Assembly (NCBI GenBank): GCA_036417435.1
Contig: CM070900.1
Span: 30,171,496 to 30,235,495 of the forward strand
Reading direction: 5' to 3'
Length of the DNA stretch: 64,000 bases
Source: Inia geoffrensis
Taxonomy: Eukaryota > Chordata > Mammalia > Artiodactyla > Iniidae
Every line of letters begins with the position of its first letter. The stretch's first letter is position 1. The notes under the pieces were generated by a model. It made no database searches. It worked only from the letters and a program-made list of their open reading frames with translations, and was not told the origin of the DNA. This document shows positions 23,967 to 36,461 of the stretch, piece after piece. A program made the translations under genes and the position numbers.

Positions 23967-25079
23967 ATTTCTTAGCTCCTCTGACCATAGCTTACATGTA
24001 CCTAATATCAAGAGTTCTTATTCCAAGTCTTTTATTTTTACATTATAGCAATTTCCTTTGGGATTATATTGCAGTAAGTAAAACTCTCTTTGGGAACTAT
24101 TTAATTTTTCCTCAGCTTGTTCTTTTTCCTAACCCCTCCTCCCCAAATCCCACAGACTTGTCAGTTTTAGACTTGAAGTATCAGCTTTCTCATAAAGTTT
24201 ATTCTCTGTAGGCATGAACAAGCAAAACCAAAGTGAAAAAAATGAAAAGAAAGAAAAAACCCTGGAAATCTCTAGAAAGCACAAATATATACATACACAC
24301 AAACAAGCCATCTTATAAGAAAAACAAAAAAGACCAAAAATTCCACAAAAAAAAATACAAAATTGCCTCATGTCACAGGTTCAAAAGTCAGACATTCCCA
24401 TATGTTTTTTAAAAAGTAAAATGAACGACAATAAACAATGATAAGTTCCTTTTAGTTGTAGGATTCTTTATAGTTTTCAGAGTGTTGTTACATATGTTAC
24501 CTCATTGCCTTTTTAAAACCTTTGAACAAATCTAGTGCAATGTGCCTCGATATTATATTACGTTTCTATTTTATGAAAGAAAACTGTAAATAAGGTTAGA
24601 TGTTCAAAAAAGCAAAACAAACCACGTACTAAAGAGAGAAAAGGCATCCATGAAGACAGCAAAGACAATTGAGCTTCGAAAAAGCACAAAATGAACTACA
24701 TCTTGGAACTTTTCCAAAATCTCATTCACCAACTGGCTAACACTTCAATTGAAACACACTGGGTGACAGGAAGAACTCTCAGGGTGAGAACCACTGGCTC
24801 TGAGACAGCCTCATTAGAACACGTCAAGTCTCCCCTCCAATATAAACATTCTTTCTCCTGTGCAAAGGTGTAATAATATATACAACAAAGGAAAAGGGCA
24901 CATGGTCATGTGCGCATTTAACAGAATAGCCAAGTCAGGATGGTTGCTCAGCTGGAAAGCAAGACCACACCAATGAAAAATGTAAACATATAAAATCAAA
25001 ACTTGATGGAGGCATAGACGGTGGACTTTATGATGTGTACAGATATCAGTATAATTTTTTTCAAGTTTTTTGTTATCCG
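23967..25079. other. Unique AT-rich non-coding DNA
   Basis: No supported gene or mobile element. Purine-rich text lies at 24226-24262. Confidence 0.5.
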
Positions 25080-25265
25080 TTCATTCAATCATTTAACCAA
25101 CTTCCTTTAGGCACCTACATGTCAGGCCCTGGGGGTTACAAAATGATTAAGGCACCATGTTTATCAGTGAGAAGCTCCTGGCCTAGAGATGAAACCAAGG
25201 AGTAGGGGAATTATGATAAGTGATAAACTGAGAGCATAATGAGGCCCTGGATAACTAACTTAGCC
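25080..25265 (+). repeat. L2-like/ancient repeat fragment
   Basis: 'gttcattcaatcatttaacc', 'gcacctacatgtcaggccct' and 'gggggttacaaaatgatt' follow the order of the widespread ancient 'tattgagcacctac' repeat. Strongly diverged. Confidence 0.5.
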
Positions 25266-25486
25266 TGGGAGGAGGGAGGAGCAGCTGTTGGCATGCCTTT
25301 TTCCCCCCATATATGTGAGCAGCAAGAAAAGTTAGAATCCTGACCGTGAACAAGAAAAATACCAAATGAGGCTACTGCTGATTTGCATATTCACTTAGGA
25401 ACAAGCATTCACAGATGCTTCGATTGCGTGAACCCAGAAGTGGGCTTTTGGTTTATGACACATGTGCTGTCATTCCAGGGGATTAC

Positions 25487-25556
25487 CTGGAGAAGAGCTT
25501 CAACGGGGGCTGCTCTCAAAACACCATACAGAGCCGTCTGGATGTCCTCGTTGAAT
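25487..25556 (-). CDS. Candidate internal coding exon, gene unknown
   Basis: On the minus strand a 70 base segment is framed by good splice signals. The acceptor 'tgctcttcgtgtcttccag' is just upstream (25557-25575) and the donor CAG|gtaatc is at 25487/25486. Only one frame is open through it. It encodes 23 residues beginning FNEDIQTALY and ending APVEALLQ, an amphipathic helix-like peptide, and has CpG sites typical of coding DNA. The segment would enter after two bases of a codon and leave on a codon boundary. I do not recognise the protein. A plus-strand reading of the same region also has splice-like ends (acceptor 'gtgctgtcattccag', donor 'cacaaag|gtagtg'), so the strand is not certain. 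No second exon of the same gene is visible in the window. Confidence 0.3.
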
Positions 25557-25639
25557 CTGGAAGACACGAAGAGCATCGATTAAAGCTATCAGCTTACCTC
25601 AGACACAAAGGTAGTGCTGAGAATAAGTGATAGGAAATA

Positions 25640-28384
25640 TCCACACCAAAAAGATCTGCCCACCTAACTAACACCAAGGACCGATGTGGAGTACAGGTTT
25701 ATCTCAGAACTGACAGGTTTCTGCATTTCAGAAGCATCATGCAGGAGTGGGTGATGGAACAGCTTTGCATTAATAAAACCAAGATCCCGATTCACTGGGA
25801 AATCTTGGGTTTCTTTTTTGATCTAAACTCAGTTTGGAAATACTAGATTAACCCAACAGAGCCAGTTTTCTTCTGTCTCAGTTGCTGCTTCCACGAGAAT
25901 TTGAGCAGATTCTGAAATGCAATACCTGTCACTATAACCATTAACAAACATGATATGGAAAGTAAAGAAAGAAATGTTTTTAAAAAACAAAAAGCAAACT
26001 AACATTTTTTTTTTAAACCACATCTCTAGCTTTTAATAGTTTTGCTTTCCTCCCAAGCTACTTATTTGTCTCTCTGTTGGGTGACTGTATACATTTCATC
26101 ATTTATAGAGAGATAATCATTAAGTCATTATTTATCTTAGGTTCAGACTTAATTCAATCTAGTGCAAAGGAATGCAATGAAACAAGCATTATGAAAGCTG
26201 CAAAACAGGACACCTTATTTTGTGTCGATATCCCCTGAGTATGCCTTTATATTGGGTTCAATCTTACATGAGAATCTTAGAGAATTTACCAAACAACAGT
26301 AACATACTTGTGAATCTCCCTAATGTTGGTAACACAAGTTAGAAACAATAGCAACAACAGAATTACATTTGGGGCCTCTCCAAGCATAAGCATGAAAATG
26401 AAGGTGACAACGTTTATAGATATGCGCAAGTGTAGAGAAACCTGATGATTTTATCAGGCTTTTGCATAACTTTGGGACTTTTCTCTGAGTTCTGGTAGGC
26501 TTTCAAATGAAAATTGTCAATTGTGATCATTGGAAAATACTTAGCAAAATCTGATACTGGAGCTCTAAAATGCTTCTCACTACATTTCTGGAACTATAAT
26601 CGTAAAATAAACCCAGGGGGAAAAGACAGATATGTTGGCCCCTATTTCCGAAGTAACTGTCCTAACCGCTAATGTTTAATGAATGTCAGTCCTAGATAGC
26701 TTTCCTTCTTGGGCCTAGTTTTTCAAGAAGGAAACTGAAACTCTCTGCATAAAACTGTTTTGATGGGCATGGCAGTTTTCTTTGCCTTTGAAACGAAGAT
26801 AACAATAATTAAGCACTTAAAGCTTCCATGGATGAGGTTATTTTGTTTTCCTATTAAAAAAAAAATCATCAGGCTCTTTGTAAACAGGACCTAATTAATA
26901 CAGCTGGTTTCCTCATAATCATCAACCTCTCAGGACAAATTTTGTACTCTTGATGTTCAAGGTGCAAGGAATTCCTTTAGTCTTAATTTAGGGAGAAAAT
27001 CACTGGCCACCAGAGTTTACCAAATAGTACTGTCAAGAGATAAGCTCATAAGAATGACAGGTTTCATTTACCAGAAAATATTAAAATCCTGTCAATGTGA
27101 TTTCTATCAAGAAGGTTTTCACTGAAATAATAAAAAATGAAGGAAGGAAATCAAGTGGAGTCATCTAGTTAAATATTCATTTTCTAATCTTTAGGGAGGT
27201 GTTTATTATACTTTGAACACCTGGCCTTTGGTAGCACGTTGTCTGATTTTAAACTTGTTATCCTGCCATAGCAAATTCCAAGAGGGCTGTAAATTAAGCC
27301 CATTATTATGAAAAAGCCAAATAACAAAGTGCCCTCCTTCTCAATCCAGGAATGATCTAAGGAAACTGATTCTAAGAAAAAATGCCTAGATGCTTCCAGG
27401 GCCTGGGCTTAGGCGAAACAAGTGAAGCTGCTATGGTGCAAGTCTGAGGCAGGCCCTTGCTCAGAGGTGCCGAGATTCTCCACTTGCACGACATTCACAG
27501 GACAGGTCTCCTTAAATTTTGCACCCTGGGCACCTCATTCACTTTAGTCAGGTCCTGGCCCTAAGTCCTCTGGCACTTGTGATGATGGGATTTAATTTTC
27601 CAGTTTTACTGAGAAACATGAAAACAACAATAAAAATATGTATCATGTATTTGAGAGAATTCTAAACACAGTATGTTCTCCACAATTGCAACTTAAATAA
27701 GAAAACATACTTTTTGACACACATGATAGAGAAAATCAATGCAGAGGTCTACAATAGGTAGAAGGGGTGAGAAATGAGGCAAGGTGTGAAAAGAGAACGC
27801 TTCGCAGGCTATTTCCTAACCTCATCCCCCACCCCCCATTCCCCGCCCTTGCAGGAGGTGCACTGGACAGAAGCAGTCAGTTGTGCTAGGGGAAAAAACG
27901 AGTAGATTTGGGGAAGAAAGAAAAGTAAAAAAGAAAGAAACACAGCATGCATAAGGCACAGAACTTAAGAAGGCATATGACTGACTCACTGAAACAAAAC
28001 AAAAAATAAAACAATCAAAATGCCTAGATGGAAGGTGGAAGGGAAAATGGTTCCAGAAACCAGGATTTCACTCTTTGATTCAAATCTGAACCTTGTCATA
28101 TTAGGTGAACTTTTTGAAGGAAGTTAATTTCTGTGAAATAGGTTCCTCATCTATCAAGTAAGAATGAGAGCAACAACAGTAAATCAAAATCATAGCAATA
28201 GCAACCCACTGAAGTATTACCCATGTGCCAAGCTCTTTGAATAAGCATTATGTCAGTACTGTGCCAAAGCCCTGGGAGACAGATATTGTTCCTATATACC
28301 AAAAAGGAAATTCTGATGATAACATAATGCATTACATTATAAACACACACGCACAGCATAATGATAACATAATACATTATTTTA
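25640..28384. other. Unique non-coding DNA, possible conserved block
   Basis: No mobile element or gene is recognised. The part at about 26790-27130 is compact, with several TAATTA/AATTAA motifs and no repeat signature, so it could be a conserved non-coding element. Cross-species alignment is required and was not available. A C-rich patch is at 27826-27849. Confidence 0.4.
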
Positions 28385-28462
28385 TCTATATACATATATA
28401 TACACATATGTATGTATACGTGTGTATGTGTGTGTGTGTGAGTGCGTGTGTGTATGTATATA
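28385..28462 (+). repeat. (TA)n(TG)n compound microsatellite
   Basis: Interrupted ATAC/ATGT units run into TGTG repeats, then back to TATG. An ordinary compound microsatellite. Confidence 0.9.
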
Positions 28463-29172
28463 AAGCTCTTAGTGAGGCATCAAGTTGTGGAAACTCAAGA
28501 AAGGGTTGTTCTTATGGTGGTAAATTAAAAGTCTATTTACTGAATCCTATTTTAATATAAGCAGAAGTTTTTAAAATTTCTTATTTGGATCATCTTCATG
28601 TATTAGTTTATCTTTTTCCAGACATTCTTCCATTAATGTGAAAAGAATTAGCACAAGAGGAGCAATAAGCATTGTCACCAATTTTCCCCAAAACATATGA
28701 CTGGAATTGAGGCTTTGGAAGTCCCAGTGAATTCACTGACACTTATAAAAACAGAACATCACTGGCGTTAAGATACAAAGGGTAAGAAAGGGAGAAATTG
28801 GAGGCGGTGGATTTTCACAACAATACAAACGAAATGCTAAGAAGCTTAGTGGGGATGGGTGCTGTCACACTGACAAAGCCAAGGCACCTACTCTTGCTGG
28901 TGGCAAGCCTAGATTGCAGGGACAGGGTTAGAAAACAGGCTGAGGAGTTAAGATGAACACTGGGACTCGACAACCATCTTTGTTGGAACCAATAAATTTC
29001 TTGGGAGGTTGTGAGTTGACAAACAGAAACAAAATCCCCCAAGTGCTGTCAGTGGTTGTATAATACAGATACCTGCAGTTAATAATTTTATACTGTAGGA
29101 ATTTCAGGCTTCAGGTGTAAGTTGTTTTTTGGGTTTTTTTTTGCATTTTATTTTTATATTTTATCAAGGTCA
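28463..29172. other. Unique non-coding DNA
   Basis: Nothing identifiable. A T/G-rich stretch occurs at 29120-29160, before the L1 insertion site. Confidence 0.5.
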
Positions 29173-29523
29173 AAATGTATATAACTTTTAAAAAATAGAT
29201 CTTTGTTGGAGTATAATTGCTTCACAATACTGTGTTTCTGTTGTACAACAGTGAGTCGGCCATATGCATACATATATCCCCATATCCCCTCCTTCTTAGG
29301 CCTCCCTCCCACCCTCCCTATCCCACCCCTCTAGGTGGTCACAAAACACCGAGCTGATCTCCCTGTGCTATGCGGCTGCTTCCCACTAGCTATTTTACAT
29401 TTGGTAGTGTATATAAGTCCCTGCCACTCTCTCACTTCGTCCCAGCTTACACTTCCCTGTCACCGTGTCCTCAAGTCCATTCTCTATGTCTGCCTCTTTA
29501 TTCCTGCCCTGCCACTAGGTTCA

Positions 29524-32500
29524 TCAGTACCACTTTTTTTTAATTCCATATATATGTGTTAGCGTACGGTATTTGTTTTTCTCTTTCTGACTTACTTCAC
29601 TCGGTATGACAGACTCTAGGTCCATCCACCTCACTACAAATAACTCAATTTCGTTTCTTTATATGGCTGAGTAATATTCCATTGTACACATGTGCCACGT
29701 CTTCCTAACCCACTCATCTGTCGATGGACACTTAGGTTGCTTCCCTGTCCTGGCTATTGTAAACAGTGCTGCAATGAACATTGTGGTACATGACTCTTTT
29801 TGAATTATGGTTTTCTCAGGGTTTATGCCCAGCAGTGGGATTGCTGGGTCATATGGGAGTTCTACTTTTAATTTTTTAAGGAACCTCCATACTGTTCTCC
29901 ATAGTGTTTGTATCAATTTACAGTCCCACCAACAGTGCAGGAGGGTTCCCTGTTCACCACACCCTTTTCAGCATTTACTGTTTCTAGATTTTTTGATAAT
30001 GGCCATTCTGACCAGTGTGAGGTGATACCTCATTGTAATATTGATTTGTATTTCTCTAATAATTAGTGATGCTGAGCATCTTTTCATGTGTCTCTTGGCC
30101 ATCAGTACGTCTTCTTTGGTGAAATGTCTATTTAGGTCTTCCACCATTTTTTAATGGGATTGTTTGTTTTTTTGATATTGAGCTGCATGAGCTGTTTGTA
30201 TATTTTGGAGGTTAATCCTTTGTCCAATGTTTAATTCGCAAATATTTTCTCCAATTCTAAGGGTTGTCTTTTCATCTTGCTTATGGTTTCCTTTGCTGTA
30301 CAGAAGCTTTGAAGTTTCATTAGGTCCCATTTATTTTTGCTTTTATTTTCATTACTCTAGGAGGTTGGTCAAAAAATATCCTGCTGTGGTTTATGTCAAA
30401 CAGCATTTTTCCTATGTTTTCCTCTAAGAGTTTTACAGTGCCCAGTCTTATATTTAGGTCTCTACTCCATTTTGAATCTATTTTTGTGTATGGTGTTAGG
30501 GAGTGTCCTAGTTTCATTCTTTTACATGTACCTGTCCAGTTTTCCCAGCACCACTTATTGAAGAGGCTGTCTTTTCTCCATTGTATATCCTTGCCTCCTT
30601 TGCCATAGATTAGTTGACCATTATGTGCGTGGGTTTATCTCTGGGCTTTCTATCCTGCTCCACTGATCTATATTTCTGTTTTTGTGCCAGTACCATACTG
30701 TCTTGATTACTGTAGCTTTGTAGTATAGTTTGAAGTCAGGGACCCTGATTCCTCCAGCTCCGTTGTTCTTTCTCAAGATTCCTTTGGCTATTCAGGGTCT
30801 TTTGTGTTTCCATACAAATTGCAAACATTTTTGCTCTAATTCTGTGAAGAATGCCATTGGTAGTTTGATAGGGATTGCATTGAATCTGTAGATTGCTTTG
30901 GGTAGTAGAGTCGTTTTCACAATATTGATTCTTCCATTCCAAGAACATGGTATATCTCTCCACCTGTTTATGTCATTTTAGATTTCTTCCATCAGTGTTT
31001 TATATTTTTCTGAATACAAGTCTTGCGCCTCCTTAGGTAGGTTTATTCCTAGGTATTTTATTCTTCTCGTTCCGATGGTAAATGGGATTGTTTCCTTAAT
31101 TTCTCTTTCTGATCTTTCGTTGTTAGTGTATAGGACTGCCACAGATTTCTGTGCATTAATTTTATATCCTGCAACCTTACCAAATTCATTGATTAGTTCT
31201 AGTAGTTTTCTGGTGGCATCTTTAGGATTTTCTATGTATAGTATCATATCATCTGCAACCAGCAACAGTTTTACTTCTTCTTTTCCAACTTGTATTCCTT
31301 TCATTTCTTTTTCTTCTCTGATTGCCATGGCTCAGACTTCCACAACTATGTTGAAGAAGAGTGGCAAGAGTGGACATCCTTGTCTTGTTCCTGACCTTAG
31401 TGGAGATGCTTTCAGTTTTTCAGCATTCAGTATGATGCTTGATGTGGGTTTGTCATACACGGCCTTTATTATGTTGAAGTAGTTTTCCTCTATGCCCATT
31501 TTCTGCAGAGTTTTTATCATAAATGGAAGTTGAATTTTGTCAGAAGTTTTTTCTGCATCTATTAAGATGATCATATGATTTTTATTCCTTAATTTGTTAA
31601 TGTGGTGTATCACATTGATTGACTTGCATATATTGAAGCATCCTTGCATCCCTGGGATAAATCCCATTTGATCATGGTGTTGGATCCTTTCAATACGGTG
31701 TTGGATTCTGTTTGCTAGTATCCTGTTCAGGATTTTTGCATCTATGTTCATCAGTGATACTGGTCTATAATTTTTGTGTGTGTGGTATCTTTCTCTGGTT
31801 TTGGTATCAGGGTGATGGTGGCTTCATAGAATGAATCTGGGAGTGTTCCTCTATGTGCAATTTTTTGGAAGAGTTTGAGAAGGAATGGCGTTAGCTCTTC
31901 TCTAAATGTTTGAGAGAATTCCCGTGAAGCCATCTGGTCCTGGACTTTTCTTTGTTGGAAGATTTTTAATTACCATTTCAATTTCATTACTTGTGATAGG
32001 TCTGTTTATACTTTCTAATTCTTCCTGGCTCAGTCTTGGAAAATTGTACCTTTCTAAGAATTTGTCCATTTCTTCGTGGTTGTCCATTTTATTGGCATAC
32101 AGCTGTTTGTAGTAGGCTCTTATAATCCTTTGTATTTCTGCAGTGTCAGTTGTGATTTCTCCTTTTTCATTTCTAATTTTATTGATTTGCGTCCTCTCCC
32201 TTTTTTTCTTGATGAGTCTGGCTAAGGGTTTATCCATTTTGTTTATCTTCTCAAAGAACCAGCTTTTAGTTTTATTGGTATGTGCTACTGTTTTCTTAGT
32301 TTCTATTTCATTTATTTCTGCTCAGATCTTTATTATTTCTTTCCTTCTACTGATTTTGGGTTTTCTTTGTTTTTCTTTCTCTAGTTGCTTTAGCTGTAGG
32401 GTTAGATTGTTTGAGATTTTTCTTGTTTCTTGAGGTGAGGTTGAATTGCTATAAACTTCCCTGTTAGAATTGCTTTTGCTCTGTCCCATAGGTTTTGGGT

Positions 32501-33350
32501 TGTTGTGTTTCTGTTGTCATCTGTTTCATCTGTTTCCATGTATTTTTTAAATTTCTTCTTTGATTTCTTCAGTGATCTCTCGGTTATTTAGTAGCGCACT
32601 GTTTAGCCTCCATGTATTTGTGATTTTTACAGTTTTTTTTCCCTGTAATTGATTTCCAATCTCATAGCGTTGTGGTCAGAAAAGATGCTTGATACAATTT
32701 CAATTTTCTTAAATTTTCTGAGGCTTGATTTATGACGCAAGATGTAATCTATCCTAGAGAATGTTCCATGGGTACTTGAGAAGAAAGTGTATTCTGCCAC
32801 TTTCAGGTGGAATGTTCTACAAATATCAATTAAATCTACCTGGTCTGTCATTTAAAGCTTGTGTTTCCTTATTTATTTCCTCTTTGGATGATCTGTCCAT
32901 TGGTGTAAGTCGGGTGTTTAAGTCCCCTACTATTATTGTGTTACTGTCAATTTCCCCTTTCATGGTTGTTAGCATTTGCCTTATGTAATGAGTGCTCCTA
33001 TGTTGGGTGCATAAACATTTATAATTGTTGTATCTTCTTCTTGGACTGATCCTTTGATCATTATGTAGTGTCCTTCCTTATCTCTTGTAACAGTCTTCAT
33101 TTTAAAGTCTATTTTATCTGATACGAGTATTGCTATTCCAGCTTTCTTTCGATTTCCATTTGCATGGAATATCTTTCTCCATCCCTTCACTTTCAGTCTA
33201 TGTGTCTCTAGGTCTGAAGTAGGTCTCTTGTAGACAGCATATACACGGGTCTTCTTTCTGCATCCATTCAGCCAGTCTGTGTCTTTTGGTTGGGGCATTT
33301 AATCCATTTACATTCAAGGTTACTATCTATATGTATGCTCCTATTACCAT
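29524..33350 (-). pseudogene. L1 ORF2p (endonuclease/reverse transcriptase) pseudogene, minus strand
   Basis: The frame begins with ATG at 33348-33350 and would end at the TGA at 29524-29526, about 1275 codons as expected for ORF2p. The eighth codon is already a TAG. Endonuclease segments (32981-33298, 32627-32851), the finger/palm segments of the reverse transcriptase (31902-32237, 31332-31751, 30978-31328) and the C-terminal pieces down to 29659 are in different frames or broken by stops. The catalytic ADD of the reverse transcriptase is kept at 31248-31256, although the residue before it is Val. Conserved blocks 'SGTRQGCPL' and '[19 protein letters not shown]' are visible. Confidence 0.93.
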
Positions 33351-33408
33351 TTTCTTAATTTTGGGGGGTTTGTTTTTGGGGGTCTTTTTCTTCTCTTGTG
33401 TTTCCCGC

Positions 33409-34290
33409 CTAGAGAAGTTTCTTTAGCATTTGTTGTAAAGCTGATTTGGTGGTGCTGAATTCTCTTGGCTTTTGCTTGTCTGAAAAGCTTTTGATTTCTC
33501 CATCAAATCTGAATGAGATCCTTGCTGGGTAGAGTAATCTTGGTTGTAGGTTTTTCTCCTTCATCACTTTAACTACATCCTGCCACTCCCTTCCGGCTTG
33601 CAGAGTTTCTGCTGGAAAATCAGCTGATAACTTTATGGAGATTCCTTTGTATGTTATTTTTTGTTTTTCCCTTGCTGCTTTTAATAAGTTTTCATTGAAT
33701 TTAATTTTTGTTAGTTTGATTAACATGTGTCTTGGTGTGTTTCTCCTTGCGTTTTTCCTGTATGGGACTCTCTGTGCTTCCTGGACTTGGGTGACTATTT
33801 CATTTCCCATGCTAGGGAAGTTTTCCACTATAATCTCAAGTATTTTCTCAGACCCTTTCTTTTTCTCTTCTTCTCTGGGACCCCTATAATTCGAATGTTG
33901 GTGCATTTAGTGTTGTCCCAAAGGTCTCTGAGGTTGTCTTCAATTCTTTTCATTCTTTTTTCTTTATTCTGCTCCTTGGCAGTTATTTCCACCATTTTAT
34001 CTTCCAGCTCACTTATTCATTCTTCTTCCTCAGTTATTCTGTTATCGAGTCCTTCTAGTGTCATTTCAGTTATTGTGCTGTTCATCTTGTTTGTTCTTTA
34101 ATACTTCTAGATCTTTGTTAAACATTTCTTGTATTTTCTCAATCTGTACCTCCATTCTATTTCCGAGGTTCTTGACCATCTTTACTATCATTACTCTGAA
34201 TTCTTGTTCAGGTAGATTGCCTATCTCCTCTTCATTTATTTGGTCTTGTCAGTTTTTCCCTTGCTCCTTCATCTGTGACATTAGTTTCCA

Positions 34291-34291
<1 letters not shown>
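33409..34291 (-). pseudogene. L1 ORF1p pseudogene, minus strand
   Basis: A start codon lies at 34289-34291 and the natural stop at 33409-33411, giving about 294 codons. The C-terminal half (33409-33906) is open and contains the RRM-like and C-terminal domains, for example 'AQRVPYRKNARRNTPRHML' and 'NLQPRLLYPARISFRFDG'. The N-terminal coiled-coil half is out of frame: a stop follows after 19 codons (34232-34234) and further stops occur in 33907-34200. ORF1p coats L1 RNA; this copy cannot be made. Confidence 0.9.
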
Positions 34292-34324
<33 letters not shown>

Positions 34325-35565
34325 ATGAGTGGGATTGTGTTCCTGTTTTACTGGTTGTTTGGCCTGAGGCTTCCAACATTGGAGTTTGTAGGCTGTTGGG
34401 TAGTGCTGGGTCTTGTTGCCGAGATGAGGACTTCTGGGGGACCTCACTCCTATGAATACTCCCTGGGGTCTGAGGTTCTCTGTTAATACTGTGGTTAGGA
34501 CTTGGAGCTCCCACCACAGGAGCTTCAGCCCAACCCCCAGCTCATGAACCAAGATCCCGCAAGCTGCATAGGGCAGAAAAAAAAAAAAAAAAAGTACAAT
34601 AACAAAGTAAAAAATAAAATTAGACTAGGAAACTAACATATCTTAGAAAGAATATAAAAATAAAAATATGGATGAGACAACTGGAAGGTAAAACAGAACC
34701 ACAATAATAAAGAGGAGTAGAAAAACAAAGTGGAAAAGGCCTTGGTTGTGGAGAGCGGGGCCTAAGCAGGGGCAGGGTTTGGGCAGTAGGCGGGGCCTGT
34801 GCTTAGGACCCACAGGGCTGGAAAAGGCCCTGGGGTGCATGGGGGGGTGGGGTTTAGGCTCAACGGAACAGAAGGAGCCCGGGAGTGCCTCCCACCTCTG
34901 GTCTCAGAGGGCAGGGGACCCACCTGGAAGCCCAGCAGGCTCAGTGTGTGGGGAAAACACCCTCCACTCCTGTTCCTCCTGTCCTGGAGGGCCCCTCCAC
35001 CTGCCTCTCTAGTTCTCCCCTTGGCCTCCCTCTTATGCCCCCAGGACCCACGCAGCCTGGAGGGGGCTTTGGAGAGTGGGGGACCCAGCCTGGGAGCCCA
35101 GCAGACTTCCTGGGCCCAAGTGGGTGGGACAAACGCCCTCTGCTCCTTCTCCTGCCCCTCTGGCCCTGAAGGGTCCCTCCTGCCTGCCTCTCCTATCCTC
35201 CCCAGGCCTCCCTCCTATGCCCCCAGGACCAACATGGCCTGGAGGTGGACTCTGAGGGTGTAGGACCCAGCCCTGAGAGCCAGGCAGACATCCCCGGCTG
35301 ATTGGGCAGGGGAAATTCTGGGCATGCTCCCCCCTGATCCAAGCCCCTGAGGGTCCCTCCAGGCATGAGAACCCCTCAGGGGCACCGGTCCTGTCTGGCC
35401 TCCACTTCTCCTCCCCCTCAGTGCGCCCATGTCCTACTGGTTCACTTGGGGGTTCCTCCCATCTCCTTGGGCATCAAGGTCCCCCACCAGCATCCAGTAG
35501 GTGCCCTAGTTGTGGGGAGATGCGAACTCTGAATCTTCCCACACCGCCATCTTGACTCCACCCAG
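34292..35565 (-). promoter_or_regulatory. GC-rich L1 5' UTR with tandem units
   Basis: This leader of the minus-strand L1 is about 1.27 kb, begins (minus strand) with the 'caagatggcgg' motif and is GC- and CpG-rich. Between about 34900 and 35330 similar blocks recur. On the plus strand, 'tatgcccccagga' is found at 35034 and 35216 (182 bases apart), and 'ggacccacctggaagccc' at about 34916 recurs in changed form at 35081 and 35263. This resembles the monomeric promoter structure known from mouse L1. A run of T at 34292-34323 is an A-run just upstream of ORF1. Open frames on the plus strand at 34746-35263 are not genes. Confidence 0.75.
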
Positions 35566-35576
35566 AAATGTATATA

Positions 35577-36452
35577 TCTTCAGTTGTAAGTTTACTGCTA
35601 AACATCGTTAGGAAATATTTTCCCTTCATTTTTTCCCTTCCATTTAGCTTTGCTAAACAAAAGATGATGATTTATCTAGTCAAAAGGAAAGCTTATAGCC
35701 AGAAAGTTTATTATCTATACAGAGACCAGGAACACTGAGAACTTTAATACAAACAAACAAAACAAGCCATAGGTTGAAACAGGAAACATTATGGCTGAGC
35801 AGTCTCAACTTGCCCTTTTCTTCCAGGGAATATGTTGGAGAAAACCCATCACTATTTACTGTACTGGCTCACATCAGGAAGCAGGATGTCAAGGGAAACT
35901 AGTTGATTAAAAATTATATACGTGTATTTTTCATTAGCAATCATTTCAAAAAATAAATAACATTACTGAAGCCAAAATGCCAGAGCAAATGTAAGAGGAG
36001 TCCATTCTTGTTCCCAGTATGTAGGTGTTATTGTATTAGAAAATTCTAAAGGTGGCGTCTAAAGAACGCAACAAATTCTTAACAGGTCATGGAGATCTGC
36101 CTTTGAAGGGAGTGAATCTCCCAGCTGTAGCTCCTGGCTCCATGAGGGAAGTCATTGTCCTTTCTTGTTCTATGTAGTGAGAATGTGTATGGGACACGCT
36201 TCATTTGGTTTAATAGAACATGTTACACCTGAATCTCACCAACCACAGCTGAGAAGACAGAATATAGTGAATCTGAAAACAATGAAGGTACAAAGTCCCA
36301 GGAAACCTGAAATCTCCTGACTCAAAGGCTCTGGGTGGAGAAGGACAAATCATAGTTATAGATGTGCTGGTAGCAAGGCTGCCAGGGAGGAAACTGCTGT
36401 TGATCTTGAAGACAGAGATTATCCTGCTTGGGAGAGGGACAGTAGACAGATT
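35577..36452. other. Unique non-coding DNA
   Basis: No gene or recognisable mobile element. Confidence 0.5.
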
Positions 36453-36461
36453 TGGGTTGTA

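Larger units (their letters stand above)
29184..35565 (-). mobile_element. Full-length LINE-1, minus strand, inactive
   Basis: Read on the minus strand the element starts 'gggtggagtcaagatggcgg' at 35563 and ends at 29184, after the cetartiodactyl 3' UTR text 'agcaattatactccaacaaa'. Target-site duplications 'aaatgtatata' lie at 29173-29183 and 35566-35576, perfect over 11 bases. The total is 6.4 kb: a long GC-rich 5' UTR, ORF1 relic, ORF2 relic and a 3' UTR of about 340 bases. The poly(A) tail is eroded. Stops and frameshifts in both ORFs show it is dead. Its orientation is opposite to the L1 at 10590-16465. Confidence 0.95.

Noticed and set aside
25480..25610. Plus-strand exon reading with acceptor 'gtgctgtcattccag' and donor 'cacaaag|gtagtg'
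   Set aside because: Not excluded, but the minus-strand reading has a better acceptor and donor and a tighter single open frame. Both cannot be real coding exons of the same transcript.
34746..35263. Plus-strand frames of 88-154 codons, Pro/Gly/Ser-rich
   Set aside because: They lie antisense in the GC-rich 5' UTR of the minus-strand L1 and are stop-poor because of base composition.
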